Below are positions 1-11,579 of a stretch of DNA of 64,000 nt, piece by piece. The notes under the pieces are model-generated. The model had not been told where the DNA came from, did no database searches, and worked only from the letters and a program-made list of their open reading frames with translations. The stretch is from Heliocidaris erythrogramma. Taxonomy: Eukaryota > Echinodermata > Echinoidea > Camarodonta > Echinometridae. The position numbers were made by a program, and so were the translations under genes. Location of the stretch: assembly GCA_025617745.1 (NCBI GenBank), contig CM046856.1:46243049-46307048 (forward strand). Direction: 5' to 3'. Every line of letters starts with the position of its first letter. Position 1 is the stretch's first letter.

Positions 1-540
1 GCCTAACCCAGCAACCTACTGGTCGAGTCAGGAGCAGCTATAGTATAGTAGGGCTCACATAAGTAATTCACGGCCCCATTCACTCACGTGTTATAACGAA
101 GGTTGTCTATAAATCATATTTTGAACACCCCTCGGTAGAAATCGTTTAAATTCACAGAATAGAGACAAAATATAAATATCTCTCAAATAAAGTACCTAAT
201 TTGGGCACTTTCCCGGCGTTAAAAAAAGATATTTAGGCTGAAACAAGGCTAGCCGTAATTTCAGCCCATTTGCACATAGAAACAGTGGAAGTGCACCAGT
301 GATAAAATAAATCCTTTAAAAATAATAAAAAGCTAGCCAACTTCGGCTAAGGTGTCAAATTGAAAAAGAGTACGTCTATTAAACACCATTTACGCTTTTT
401 AAATTTACTGAGGACAATCAATCGATTTTATATGAATATTTCTAATCAATTAATTTCAAATAATCTTGCTCCGCCTCACCGGCATGCATTGCGAGCGGAT
501 GAATTACTTATGTGTGCCCAGTACAGGGCCTATGGTAGCC
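1..540. other. no gene recognised
   Basis: AT-rich unique-looking sequence; short open frames at 360-563 and 466-741 have no protein-like pattern. Confidence 0.5.
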
Positions 541-544
541 TTAA

Positions 545-1162
545 GCAGCTCTCATACATCTGAGAATGTTCATTACGAAAAGGTACGATTCTTTGCGACA
601 AAAAAATCGCAGATTTTCCCAGCATTTCGTAATGAACATTCGCAGAGGTTCGTAACGTTCGTAAATGTTCGTAAGAATTCGCAGCCGAGTGCAGGCTTCG
701 CAGAATTTTTTCAACATGTTCAAAAATTTCAGGAAACGTAACTATTCGTAATGTAACGTAACATATTCGTATTTCATTCGTATCTATCGTAACTCATTCG
801 TATATTTCGTAACTCATTCTTAATGACTTGACAGCCATAAGAATTTGATACGAATTAATGCAAATATTACGAATATCTGCGAATTATCCATGGTGAACAG
901 TGTACAATTGGAAACTGAAAATGTGGAGAGAATGTCATGAAAAGTTGCTGTAGAATTGTGAAACGCGCGGAAAACGCGCGGAAAATACGTCACTTCCGGT
1001 TATATCGCATATAAATCGCAAACATTCGTAACTTTTCCGTAACTTTTTCGTAACTGTTCCGTAAGTATCGCAGTCAATCGCAAACATTCGTGGATTTTCA
1101 CATCGTTACCATTCGTATCCAAATTCGTAAAATATTCTCGCATGTATGCGAGAGGCTTTACA
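545..1162. mobile_element. foldback DNA element filled with TTCGTA words
   Basis: Ends resemble each other in inverted orientation: CTCTCATACATCTGAGAATG at 549-568 against CTCTCGCATACATGCGAGAA on the other strand near 1156. Inside are about 13 TTCGTA words, mostly TTCGTAA(C), plus TCGCAGA/TCGCAAA words on both strands, and a 17-bp perfect inverted repeat (564-580 and 625-641). No ORF. Confidence 0.55.
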
Positions 1163-2434
1163 GTGTACACACTCTTTTAAGACTGACCAGGATTTGTGCC
1201 TGCAACTAGTTCAAGCTCATCATCCTAAGATTAAGAAGGGATTCTCAATGGTTTACAATGTAGGCCTACAGCCATTCCTTGCGAGGATGGATTTATAAAA
1301 TGCCATTATTTTGCTTCAACTAGTTCACAGTCATTCTTTCCCCGCTTGATCATGCCATATACAGACTAACCATTTTTAACACTAAAAGTGGGTACCTTAA
1401 AATTGCTTGAAGATGGATTTCTTATTCAAGAACACCCTTTAAAAAATATTTATTGATGGGCACACTTGATGTGGTTGTGGGCCCTCTTTTCTCTACCCCC
1501 CCCCCCAAAAAAAAAAAAAAAAAATAATAAAAATAAAAAATATTTTAAAAAATGAAGAAAAAAAAATCATACCACCCCCTGATCCCGGAATAATTTGCTT
1601 TCATTGCAAGCAGAATATTTTAACTTAATTGCAGATTTTAAAAAAGCAATTTGAGGGAAACAGTGAGAAAACTAATAAGGAAGCTTGATTCTTCAAACAT
1701 GAAAAACTGGAAAATAGTGGAAATCACTCGGACAAAATGGCCCTGATTTTATGACGTCATTCCCTCAATATTCATCAACCGTTTTGTTTACTATAGTTGT
1801 TGTGAGATCAATTCAATTCATTTCAATTTATTTAAACCAATCAAACTTATAGCAATAACATAATACAGTGGACTAGTAATGCAATAGTTTGAATGAGAGG
1901 TTTGGGATCCCTAGGAAGCAGAGCTTGTGGATGGGCCCCTTTTAGGTAATATGAGTAAATAATGTATATTATATAAGAAATAAGATGGCAAGATGAAATA
2001 TAGGTACAAATAGTTTAACTTATTTACAGAAGTATGAGTATACACACCACACACGCACGCACACACACGTCATACATGACTTCCTGAGTTTCAAATACAC
2101 GCACCTTGGAGTCTACAAATAGATATTTTTGACACATAATTTTGAACCTAGATAATGGTACTAGTCCTGATTTTCAGGGGCAGGTTATTCCATTATTTAA
2201 GACAAAATATTGAAAATGAGTTAAGAAACAGTATGAGTTCTTACGTAAGATTGATGAATAAGATTTCTCTTATATTATTATTATACTAGCAGAAGTAGCC
2301 CGTGGACATCCACGGGCGCTAGCTGTGTTTATGATTAATCACCGTACCGTTAATTTGTCACAATAATCAAGTGAATAAATAAAAAAGTCGGATAAAGTTA
2401 TTTTTTACCAAAAAGTATTTACAACATGCGCATT
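1163..2434. other. intergenic, low-complexity patches
   Basis: Contains a C/A homopolymer patch near 1497-1530, a CA-rich patch (about 2042-2068) and a perfect 7-bp-stem hairpin CCCGTGG-acat-CCACGGG near 2298-2315 that looks like part of a dispersed element. No gene seen. Confidence 0.5.
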
Positions 2435-2804
2435 GGCGGATCAGGGTGGGGGTACTTCCGGTCCGTGCCCTTCCAACCCCCCTTTTGGAAGGAAAGTATG
2501 CATTTTGACCATGTACGATCCGCCCTTTTGTCGATTTTGCCCCCCCCCCCCTTTTTTTAGAATGAAAACCTTTTTTTGCTTGTCAAAGAATTATGCAGAG
2601 ACCCCCATAACCACCACTCCTGAGCGAATTTTGGAGGTCTGGACGTAAAGAAAAATTGTCGCCACCTTCCCCCCCCCCCCCCTCCCCTCCCCCACTACTG
2701 AGCGACTTTCCAAGAACCTGGCAAGACCAAAAAAATACAGGTCTGCCTTTTCCAAAAGTTGACAACCCTGTGTGCCCCACCTTATACTAAATTCTGGATC
2801 CGCC
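2435..2804. mobile_element. GGCGGATCCAGGGGG-type element, copy A
   Basis: Starts GGCGGATCAGGG and ends CTGGATCCGCC, so the ends are inverted repeats. Internal words TATGCATTTTGACCAT, GTCGATTTTGCC and TTTTTTGCTTGTCA recur at 61779-61950. Flanked by C and G homopolymer runs. Confidence 0.6.
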
Positions 2805-3677
2805 CGTGAACATGTGAGTATGTCTTATTTACCCAAAGCTTGCATGAGTTTAAAAAAAAAATTACATTTTCATCTTGATGAAGATTAATGATAATTATGG
2901 ATATAATAATGTTCCAGTACAATATCCATGCATAGACCTAGATGGAGCGATTTGATCTTTCCATGTTTCTGTGGTTTAATACTCGGAGAAATCAAGGGCA
3001 TGAAAACATAACATCCATAATTAGCGGTACGTCCCCTGTAAAGGATGCAAAAATGAGAGAAAAAAATGAATATGTCATTTTATTTTCAGGGGTATTATGA
3101 CCCCCTTATATGGGTCTTGGGAGGACCGACGGATTGAATTTTCCCTAGATCCTACTCCCCCTTCCCAGATGTCATCCCATCACCCCCAGCGCGAGGGGAG
3201 AAGGGATTAATATCATTATACGTATTCATATCATAGTGGAAATAATTTCGTAGGAATTTTATGTTTCTGTTGTTGTTTTTTTGTTAGTTTTTGTTAGTTT
3301 TTTGTTTGTTGTTGTTGTTGTTGTTGTTTGGGGGGGGGCTCCTTCTTTACACCGTTGCAACCGATATTCCTAAGTGATGTGATCTCCTACACATCCCCTC
3401 CCCCGAATGATGTCCACACATCAGTTTCGTCTGTCATATCTAAGGGAATGAATTGAGGCGATATAACATCCTTCCAAAGGTATGAAGGCCATTCCCCATT
3501 CATGTCTGTTGGTAGTTGTCGCATAACTTATGCGACAAACACCCAAATGTGCGGTTAGGTAAACCCTAGACACTACCCTAACCCTAACCCTACACTCCAA
3601 AGCCTACCCCTTCCGCGGATCTCTTTATCATCTCTGAATTTGATATCCTTTTTTCTTGATTTTTGCTTTTTTGGATA

Positions 3678-4215
3678 CCATAAACGCGTCACCCGGGTTG
3701 CGCATTTCCGTTTTACACCGTTGCCTAGGCATTTTCGCGAAAAAATCCAAGAAGTGCGCTGGTGAAAGAGTCTAAGTCGTCAGCGCACACTTAATGTTTC
3801 CCCCAGTGGCATGCACATCATCTGCACAGACAGCAAAGCGATGCAGACAGCAAAGATATGCACTACTGTACAGTAACTACACTTCATCTTGTGCGCGAAC
3901 AAGCTAAAAGAAATATATAAGGAAAGATAAAAGCAAAGAAATACGTAAGAGGGACAAGGGGGATGAAAGGAAAAGCAAAACAGAAGGAAGCGTGAAAGGG
4001 CCGTCTTCTTTGTTTTTTTTTCCTTTCACGCTGATGAGGTTCCCTCGTGTATATTTCGATTTCATACTCCGCGCGTGCAGAGCAAGCTCGAGCATAGCGC
4101 ATGCATGCAGCGAGCTGAAACCTAGACTTTGAAGCCAGCACGTTCGAAGCGATTAATCGAAAAAATGCCTAGGCAAAGGTGTAAAACGGAAACGCGCACC
4201 CGGCGGGTTATGTGC
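3678..4215. mobile_element. foldback element with about 55-bp arms
   Basis: Left arm 3678-3735 and right arm 4157-4215 are inverted copies sharing TTTCCGTTTTACACC and TTGCCTAGGCATTTT. Between them is another hairpin, GCGTGAAAGG near 3990 with CCTTTCACGC near 4031. A 22-bp C run follows at 4233-4254. No ORF of interest. Confidence 0.6.
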
Positions 4216-4760
4216 TTCAGCGAGACATGCAACCCCCCCCCCCCCCCCCCCCCCGGCCCCAGCGACTACAGTGAACTCATATACACACAAAACTGTGTAT
4301 CATGTGAAGCCACAAAATAATGATGTACCTCGAATATGCGTGAAACGTAGTACACGCAGTATAGGCTACATGTAGAACACAGTGCGCTGTGCATGTGCGA
4401 ACTATTAGCGCCGTGTACATTGAAGCCATACATTCGACTATGGACTTTGAGTCTATGCTTGGAGTATACACGCTGTTCTAATTTGGCATACCTCCCCTTC
4501 ACAGGTAAAGGGTATGGGTTGCCTCGGCATGAAGCTATAACCCGCTTCATGGGTTGGCAGAATGATTAGGCCTACTCCCTGCGGAAATTCAATGTTTCAA
4601 AAATGAATTTATGAAATATGGACGGGACGTCAGCCCTTAAGAAGTGCCTCCCACCACTCTAAGAACCCTTCCCCACCCGTGGGTACCAAAAGGCGGGGAC
4701 CGAAACGGCCAGGGAAGGAGCCTATTTGAACCAAAAAAAGAGCCTCAAATCCTTAGTGTA

Positions 4761-5300
4761 TTATATTATAAGATTATTATAATGGTGGAGGGCAGAGTTT
4801 GCCATAAACACATCTTTCAAGAATGAACACTGAGTAGAGGATTGAAATTTAAACATCAAAATCAAACAATTAAGCGAGACCAATTCATCAAAAGGCAAGA
4901 TATGTAATTGTATAAACAAAGGAGTGCTAGGACTTCTGTAATTTGAATTGGTTATGAACCTGATAGCTTTCTTTTGGAGAACCTGCAACTTATAGGCCTA
5001 GATATGACTCCTAAATGTATGTCCCCAAGCAATATTACAGTACATCAAATGAGGCACAACAATACTATTATACAGAGTGACTAAGGTCTGTTGGGGTAGA
5101 AAGAACCTCAGTTTAGAAATTACATCAACACTCCGAGACACTTTTGAACATGCAGGGTCTGAGACAAGCATGCAGGGTCTGAGAAGTGGTCTAACGATTC
5201 CTACATCCAAGACTTGTAGCAGATGTTTTGTTTCTTTCTGGTGGCAGCATACACTCACTTCTCTGTCTTCCCAGTTTAGTTGCAAAACATTTCCATGGTT
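4761..5300 (-). pseudogene. non-LTR retrotransposon reverse transcriptase, C-terminal fragment
   Basis: Minus-strand frame reads ISKLRFFLPQQTLVTLYNSI, then LMYCNIAWG, a stop (TAG), then in the same frame LQVLQKKAIRFITNSNYR and PLFIQLHILPFDEL. This is the standard region just after the RT thumb in CR1/Daphne-like elements (LPxxxLxxLYxSLxxPxxxYxxxxWG ... LQKKAIRxI). 5' truncated, with a single in-frame nonsense codon near 5003; the end of the ORF is lost near 4760. Dead copy. Confidence 0.8.
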
Positions 5301-5417
5301 ATTTGCTCCTCAGGGGTGATCATGTAGAATATTTTAGTACAGAAATACGCTACCTATGCCTCTTCTAATGCCATATTAGAATAGGTGTAGGCATACTTCT
5401 CATATTCTGCTTTTATG

Positions 5418-5690
5418 CTATTCAGTTTTCACGCCGATGAAATCGGCAGGGTTATGTAAAGGGCTCCGTATGTTTGTTTGTTTGTTGGTTTGTTTTTTGT
5501 TTGTTTGTGTGTGTGTGTGTTTGTTTGTTTGTGTACAAGATAACGAGAGAACGGGTGAATGGATTTGCACCAAATTTGCACCAGTTGACCCCTGCAAATT
5601 CTGTGTGACCTTGAAGTTTTGACCCTGTAGTAAAAGTAGGAACTTCAGTTCAGATAGTGACAGGAAAGAAACAAGAAAGTTTGATGACCC
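5418..5690. repeat. dispersed repeat with GTTT/GT microsatellite
   Basis: Contains a GTTTGTTTG / GTGTGTGT tract at about 5468-5533 inside a conserved-looking repeat body (ACGCCGATGAAATCGGCAGG...). Open frames across it are repeat shadows. Confidence 0.5.
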
Positions 5691-5930
5691 CAAACTTCGC
5701 CTGCCGATGCAGAAATATTTTGGCCAATCAAAACACTCATTACTTCGTCTCACCAAAAATCTATTTCAGGTTTATGAATTTTAGAAGACCCATTATTTGC
5801 CATTTCACTTCAAATCCGTACGAGCCTGCAATGAATATTCAAAGCCAACGTATCCCAGCAACAAGGGATTTTTCGCGCGCTTGAACTGTACTACTGCAAA
5901 ATCGAAAGTATAGCAATCGCGCGCGATTAT

Positions 5931-6102
5931 AGGAATAACGCATGACGCGGAGTTGTTTAGCGACTATGCAGTGCACTCGAGGTTTCTTCTGAGCATGCGC
6001 ACTGCACACGAGCCGCAGGCGAGTGTGCAGTGTGCATGCGAAGAAGAAACCGAGAGTGCACTGCATAGTCGCTAGACAACGACGGGAAAATGCGTTATTC
6101 CT
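5931..6102. mobile_element. 172-bp near-perfect palindrome
   Basis: AGGAATAACGCATGACG at 5931 pairs with the complement ending TGCGTTATTCCT at 6102; also GCGACTATGCAGTGCACTC against GAGTGCACTGCATAGTCGC. Centre near 6016. A hairpin MITE or recent inversion duplication. Confidence 0.75.
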
Positions 6103-6107
6103 TTTGT

Positions 6108-7179
6108 AAGATGGCTAAGTAATTTCTAACGCGAGCCCAATATACTCTGGACGAGACAGAAATATAGAAGATTTACATTTAGAATACAAGCAAAATAACA
6201 ATGAACATTTTGAAATTAATATTCCACTTACCGTAGAAAAATTGGCTCCGGACTCTTCTCCGAGACTATTCGAGCCTTCGCTGAATATGCATATGATAAT
6301 GCAAATCCATAGAGTCTACTCTTCATTCTTTTCTAACCATGACAATTCCGACTTTGACTTCTTTCAGGTATATACTAGGAGAATCGACCAGTCATTGTAG
6401 ACAATCAGCATAAAACATAACGATGTGATTCCCCGATGTATTATAAGCAGTGAACTAAACAGAGAACTGGTTACAGTAGGGATGTTTCCAAACTTCAACA
6501 ACAATAAATACAAAACAAAGAGTTTGAAAAGTTTCCAACAGTTTCAAAAGATTCAACGTATTTACAGCAGCTAAAATAGGGTTTAATTGTTAATGGTCAC
6601 GTTGCATCCATGGAAATGATATACATTGCTCAGAAATTACCTCGTTATATGAGGAATTTTGTTGTATTAGGTCTCTTTTTACCGAGTTTCCACTGTAAAG
6701 TCGTTCGTACGGTTCCCGACGATATCGGATAATTTGTGACGTAAGTTCAATTTCTTTTTCAACATGGTCTGGTGTACCAGGGTGGCAGTAGAAATAGATT
6801 TTGTGTGTTGTGTGAGCTACATGTGTATTGCCGTGGATGCGAGTCGGATTAATATGTTAAAACAATATTAATTCTCCTTTTCTTTTACCAGTAACGTGCA
6901 TGACTGAAAATTATATTTGAATATGACATTTTAATGAAATAATTTTTAACCTAACCAAGATATTGTTATCAAAACTTTATTTTTCATGGCTGTCATGGAC
7001 CATAAACTATTGACAAGATCAAAATCTCGACATTGAATCAGTGCGCATGGGTCAAAATCGTGCGGATTGTCGATTTGGGTGCACAAAAAGTGCACGGCGT
7101 GCAGGGATAATCATTTTTCGAGAATGGTCACGTGGTACACTTTGACCAATCAACCAGCTGGAAATTACTTAGCCATCTT
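6108..7179. mobile_element. 1.07-kb interval bounded by a 19-bp perfect inverted repeat
   Basis: AAGATGGCTAAGTAATTTC at 6108-6126 is repeated in inverted orientation at 7161-7179. It abuts the 5931-6102 palindrome, so the two may be one composite element. No transposase-like ORF is visible inside. Confidence 0.55.
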
Positions 7180-7461
7180 ATAAACCTTTTTTATCTACAA
7201 CTTTTATCTACAACTTTTATCTACATCTTATCTTCTGTGCATTTCTGTTTATTTTCCCCGGTTCTTTCCACTTTGTTGTGGAAGTTTTTGTGATTTATTT
7301 TATCTTGGTGGACGTGTAGTACGTGATTTTAATTGTTTTCGGTGAAAATCTGGTGAGTTTGTTCGACGTGAGTGAGGCTATCGCACTCGCGAGTGTTCGC
7401 ATGTGTTGATCCGAGCGAGTACTAGTGGGCTGTGTAGCTGTACGTACATAACTATACACAG

Positions 7462-7542
7462 CGCTGTCGCGAAGTGACGGCGTCTGGTCGGGCTAGGGAG
7501 TGACTTAGCCCCGGGACGCTGCCACGCGAAGTGGCAGCGTCC
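7462..7542 (+). other. two related GCGAA-loop hairpins
   Basis: 7514-7542 is a perfect 12-bp stem (GGACGCTGCCAC / GTGGCAGCGTCC) closing a GCGAA loop. About 45 bp upstream a weaker relative, GCTGTC-GCGAA-GTGACGGC, uses the same loop. Could be a structured transcript segment of a retroelement leader or a stray palindrome; no known RNA family is recognised. Confidence 0.4.
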
Positions 7543-7579
7543 TGAGTGAAACCAGTACGATTCGGTGGGTCTCACAATT

Positions 7580-9364
7580 TACCAATGTTCAAATGACCAT
7601 TGAAAATATGGCCATATAATTTATTTTCTTTCATTCAAGTATCATATATACGATGCCACTTACCTTAACAGACCTTCCGCAAATCAGATTTTCCTAAAAA
7701 ATGTGTAGAATCGATGAATGTCACTTTTTACTCTCAATTTTCCAAATCAGTCCCATTCGCCATGTAGTTGAAGCAGAAACGAAAATAGGCAGTTGCGCAT
7801 GCGTCTATGAATATTTATTACAATGACGCCATAGTTTTCGTCACAGGAATAATGAATATTCATATATCCACCGTGATCCGCCGATCTCTCGAGCCCACTC
7901 GTCTAATGAATATTCATAATCCTCCCTTCTTGTCTGTATTATAGTGGAGCTGCTGCGCATGCGCATTGCAAGCAAAACACCGACTTACGGAAGTTTTTAG
8001 TACAGGCTCTTGGAGATAAATATGCCTTTTTTGTATCATCCTCATTGAAAAGAAAGACGACAGTCAATCGTTAAGTATTGTAAGTACCTAAAATAGCCTA
8101 AATTCAACTGATTTCATGTTTCATGGCTATCATTTTGACAAACGACCTTGTAATTATGTGACATCCATGCGATCAAAGGACTGCGAATCGCAGTTCGGGC
8201 TGCCGCAGTAAGGGAGTGACTGTGGCTGAGCTGACTGTAGTAGGATTGAACTTTTTTCTTTGGGTTATAACGGTCCTGTCATTTGAGATTTGAGTTAGTT
8301 TATAACTCATTTATGTCTGTTTGAGTGGATTTCGTAGCTGTAAAATATATACAAAAACTGTGTGTATTTTTTTTTTAATTCGTCTGGATTTGCAAAATTT
8401 GGTGGCTGAGGTTCGCCGAATGTACGCCAGTTATAAATACACTTTTGACTTTGTTGATGGGTGCCGTGACTGAGCTGAAGCTCTGTGCCTCGCATGCAGG
8501 TCATTTTGAAGTCGAGATCCAACTTATTTTGTCGTCATATTTATTTTATCCAAGCCCGATGAAAAAAAAACAACAACAACCCCAATTGCAATGTAAAGAT
8601 AGAACATGAATACATTTACTAACACTGACATGACTGAACACTGAATACAAATTGCTAACATTTTTTTCCTCACCACGCCACGTTCTCTGACATGTCTAAT
8701 CAATTCCTTTTCGGGGAGGGATGTTTCAATAATAAAATATCATTTTCAGAAGATTTTTTTCAAGGGTGGGGACACACAAAGCTATGACCTGGATACGGCA
8801 AAATTTATTGGGGGGGGGGGGGGAGATGTGCCTCTTGTTATCCCCTTTGAATGGCTACTGCTTACAAAAATAATCGCAACAAAACAAAACCTATATTGGG
8901 TTTACTTTTTTTTTATACACGACAGGGGAACCAACCAGTAAAAATATATCTATTTCTGCAGTTTTAAGAATAATAGCGCCGCTAAGGCGTGGGTCTGCCG
9001 CCTTTGACGGCCTTTCTAGTTTGGTCTTTTTCTTTCACAAAAATTACCCTTGCTCTATCAACCCACTTCTTTTGTCTAAATAGTTTAATGGAGTGGTTTG
9101 TTAACACTCTTTTGCTTTTCTTTTAAGCCATATGTTTTGTTTTGTTTTGTTTTGTTTTTTTCCATATTTATATTGTTTATTCTGTATTGTACACTGTATA
9201 TATATATATGCATTCTTACTCTATTCCGCCCTCCCCAGGCTTCCCCAATCTATCCCTCTCTCTCCTTCCTGCCCTTCATTCCCCTACCTTGCATGCCAAC
9301 TTGTGTATATCGAATGGGTCGATCCCGTTGATATATATATGTGTGTTTGTTTATGTGAATTTAA
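7580..9364. other. no gene recognised
   Basis: AT-rich, with several ATGAATATTCAT words (7810-7920), a G run at 8811-8823, and a TTTTG microsatellite near 9134-9160. Could include the untranslated leader of the retroelement fragment that follows; not provable. Confidence 0.4.
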
Positions 9365-9786
9365 ATGAATATAGAAGAATATGAATTACAACAAAATAAA
9401 GATTGTCAATATTATGTGCCACATGATTTCTGTGTGGACATGTCTCAATATTCCCATGAAACGCAATTGTTGAGTTTTTTACATTGTAATGCAAGAAGTC
9501 TCCCTAAGAATGTTGATAATTTAAATATTTTGTTATCCTCGTTGAAGTTTAGATTTTCAATAATTGGAATAACTGAAACATGGCTGACTGCCAAGTCCCC
9601 TCCTCTTCGCTCGCCAGAAATTTTGCCTCCATATCGCCAAGGATTTCAACAGCGCCAGGGCCTCGACAAGAGGCTACTCCTCTGTTTACGTTAGAGGGAT
9701 ATAAGCAGGTACGTAATGACAGAGCGAATGGGCGTGGTGGTGGTGTTCTCCTGTATATTTCAAACTTATTGCTAATTATTAGCTAA
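9365..9786 (+). pseudogene. non-LTR retrotransposon APE endonuclease, N-terminal fragment
   Basis: Reads SFLHCNARSLPKNVDNLN and FSIIGITETWLT, then after a disruption LEGYKQVRNDR and GRGGGVLLYI: the Asn and Glu motifs of the apurinic-like endonuclease of CR1/L2/Daphne-type elements. The frame is broken by a 77-bp insert (9607-9683); removing it restores the expected order and frame. The downstream catalytic motifs are absent, so the copy is dead. Confidence 0.8.
9607..9683. other. 77-bp insertion in the endonuclease frame
   Basis: CTCCTCT occurs at 9600-9606 and again at 9677-9683; the interval between is foreign to the endonuclease reading. The duplicated heptamer looks like a target-site duplication. 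Length 77 (not a multiple of 3) causes the frameshift. No GT-AG ends, so not an intron. Confidence 0.6.
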
Positions 9787-9810
9787 TAATTCCATGGACA
9801 GATGTGGGTC

Positions 9811-10626
9811 TTAAGTATAAGGATGAGGGGTGATTCTGTATCGATAAATAATTTTGATTATGAGGTCTGAAAAGGTGGAATATCCTTGCATTTTAGCAGG
9901 CAAATTTATGAAATATTTATTGAAATATTCTTGTTTTTGCAAATTCGATGTTAATGACGTCTCCTCATGGTACATTTCAGTTGGTATCGGATCTTTTTCC
10001 ATCTTCCTATAGTAAATCATTAATATGTGAACAAGTTTTCTTAATATCCTTCATAGTACATTGAAAGACATTATCGTAACATCTTCTCTTACTGGAACGA
10101 ACAAGATTTGTCAATGTATTAACATACCTCTTCCTATTGCCCTCATCTGGATTTTTATATACGCACTATATAAAGTTTGTATTTACAATTTATAGATTTC
10201 AGAAGACTGTGGGTAATCCAAGGTTTCCTACATTTCTTCTTCACTTTTGATCCATCTTCCTATAGTAAATCATTAATATGTGAACAAGTTTTCTTAATAT
10301 CCTTCATAGTACATTGAAAGACATTATCGTAACATCTTCTCTTACTGGAACGAACAAGATTTGTCAATGTATTAACATACCTCTTCCTATTGCCCTCATC
10401 TGGATTTTTATATACGCACTATATAAAGTTTGTATTTACAATTTATAGATTTCAGAAGACTGTGGGTAATCCAAGGTTTCCTACATTTCTTCTTCACTTT
10501 TGATTCTACAAGAGGAAAATGCAAATCATACAAGTTGGAGAATATATTTATAAAGCAATCATAAGATTCATTTGCATCAAACAAACTGTAGAGATCACGC
10601 CAGATAATGATGTAAACAAAAAACAC
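9811..10626 (-). pseudogene. non-LTR retrotransposon fragment (endonuclease-RT linker), opposite strand
   Basis: Minus frame 10626-10408 reads YDCFINIFSNLYDLHFPLVE and CRKPWITHSLLKSIN, the linker before the RT in CR1-like elements (KPWIT..LL.SI..). The frame near 10020-9811 continues with QKQEYFNKYFINL. The frame between is shifted and internally duplicated (9999-10504). It points opposite to the adjoining endonuclease piece. Confidence 0.7.
9999..10504. repeat. 253-bp tandem duplication, two copies
   Basis: CCATCTTCCTATAGTAAATC starts copies at 9999 and 10252, and both copies end CACTTTTGAT. The parts I compared are identical, so the duplication is recent or gene-converted. It lies wholly inside the minus-strand retroelement fragment. 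Confidence 0.9.
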
Positions 10627-10912
10627 GTTGTTGTAAAAGAGATGAGAAGGCGAAGATTAAGTTGTGTTGCTTCTCGTTTATTCTTGAAGTACATTCAACA
10701 TAACTGTGTGATGATTTCATTTTTTGTGTTTAAAAATGAAGAAATCTAATGCAAAACTCAGTATAATGCTTTGGTTTATTGGCGCTTATCATTCAAGAGT
10801 CTTGGTCTTCTCCTAGTCTTGGTCTCAGACGTAAATGACTTTTTTTGCTTCTAATAAATTTCATACTAACAAAGACACATGTCATAACATCCCATCCCCT
10901 AGCCTAAAGGCG

Positions 10913-11329
10913 CGTGTGTGTGTGTGTGTGTGTGTGTACATGTATACGCATTCAAACCGATGACATCGAACAAAGAGAACAATGGGTCATCGGTAGTAAT
11001 TCAATAGGCCATCGGTTGTCAACAATTGGTGAGGTTTATTCCGTCAATGAATTTTGTGACGCAATTCAATAGTGGAGTCATCGGTTGAAATTCGAACAAT
11101 AGAAAAAACATAGATGTGTGTGTGTGTGGGCGTGTTTAGCAGTATGTCCGAGGACATTTTCGGACAGAGAACAAAAAAAAAAATCATGACAACAATGGTC
11201 CTCGGAAGCCGGACAATAGTCCTCGAACGTCGAACAATTAATTTGTGCTTTATTCCGTCGACAGTCCGAGGACGGAGGAACAATAGAGGAACAATACTTG
11301 TCCTCGGAAATAAAGCCATACAAGACTGT

Positions 11330-11360
<31 letters not shown>
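10913..11360. repeat. two parallel keyword-repeat modules separated by TG tracts
   Basis: TG tracts lie at 10913-10937, about 11114-11130 and 11325-11360. Module A (about 10953-11110) repeats TCATCGGT on both strands; module B (about 11143-11315) repeats TCCTCGGA on both strands. The two modules share a scaffold (GAGAACAA..TGG, AACAATT..., TTTATTCCGTC). Open frames here are shadows. Confidence 0.6.
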
Positions 11361-11361
<1 letters not shown>

Positions 11362-11579
11362 AATTGGGTTTTTACAGACGTGTATCAATCAGATATGATT
11401 GACTCTCTCTTTTTTTTTGGTAGTTATTATCTTTTTAGAAAATTATTATTATTATTTTTAAAGATAAAATGGTATCATGCCAGGTTACCGAGTCCTGTCG
11501 GTTCTAATTTGTGGAGGCAGCCACATTAATGAGGTGTCCCCGAAGATGATTCATGATCGTCTTCAGTGACAAAAAGAAA

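Noticed and set aside
3555..3600. Telomere (CCCTAA repeats)
   Set aside because: Only two or three units within otherwise unique sequence; interstitial chance or relic.
9365..10626. Twin-priming 5' inversion of a single retroelement
   Set aside because: The order is sense 5' part then antisense next part; twin priming gives an inverted 5' part ahead of the sense 3' part.
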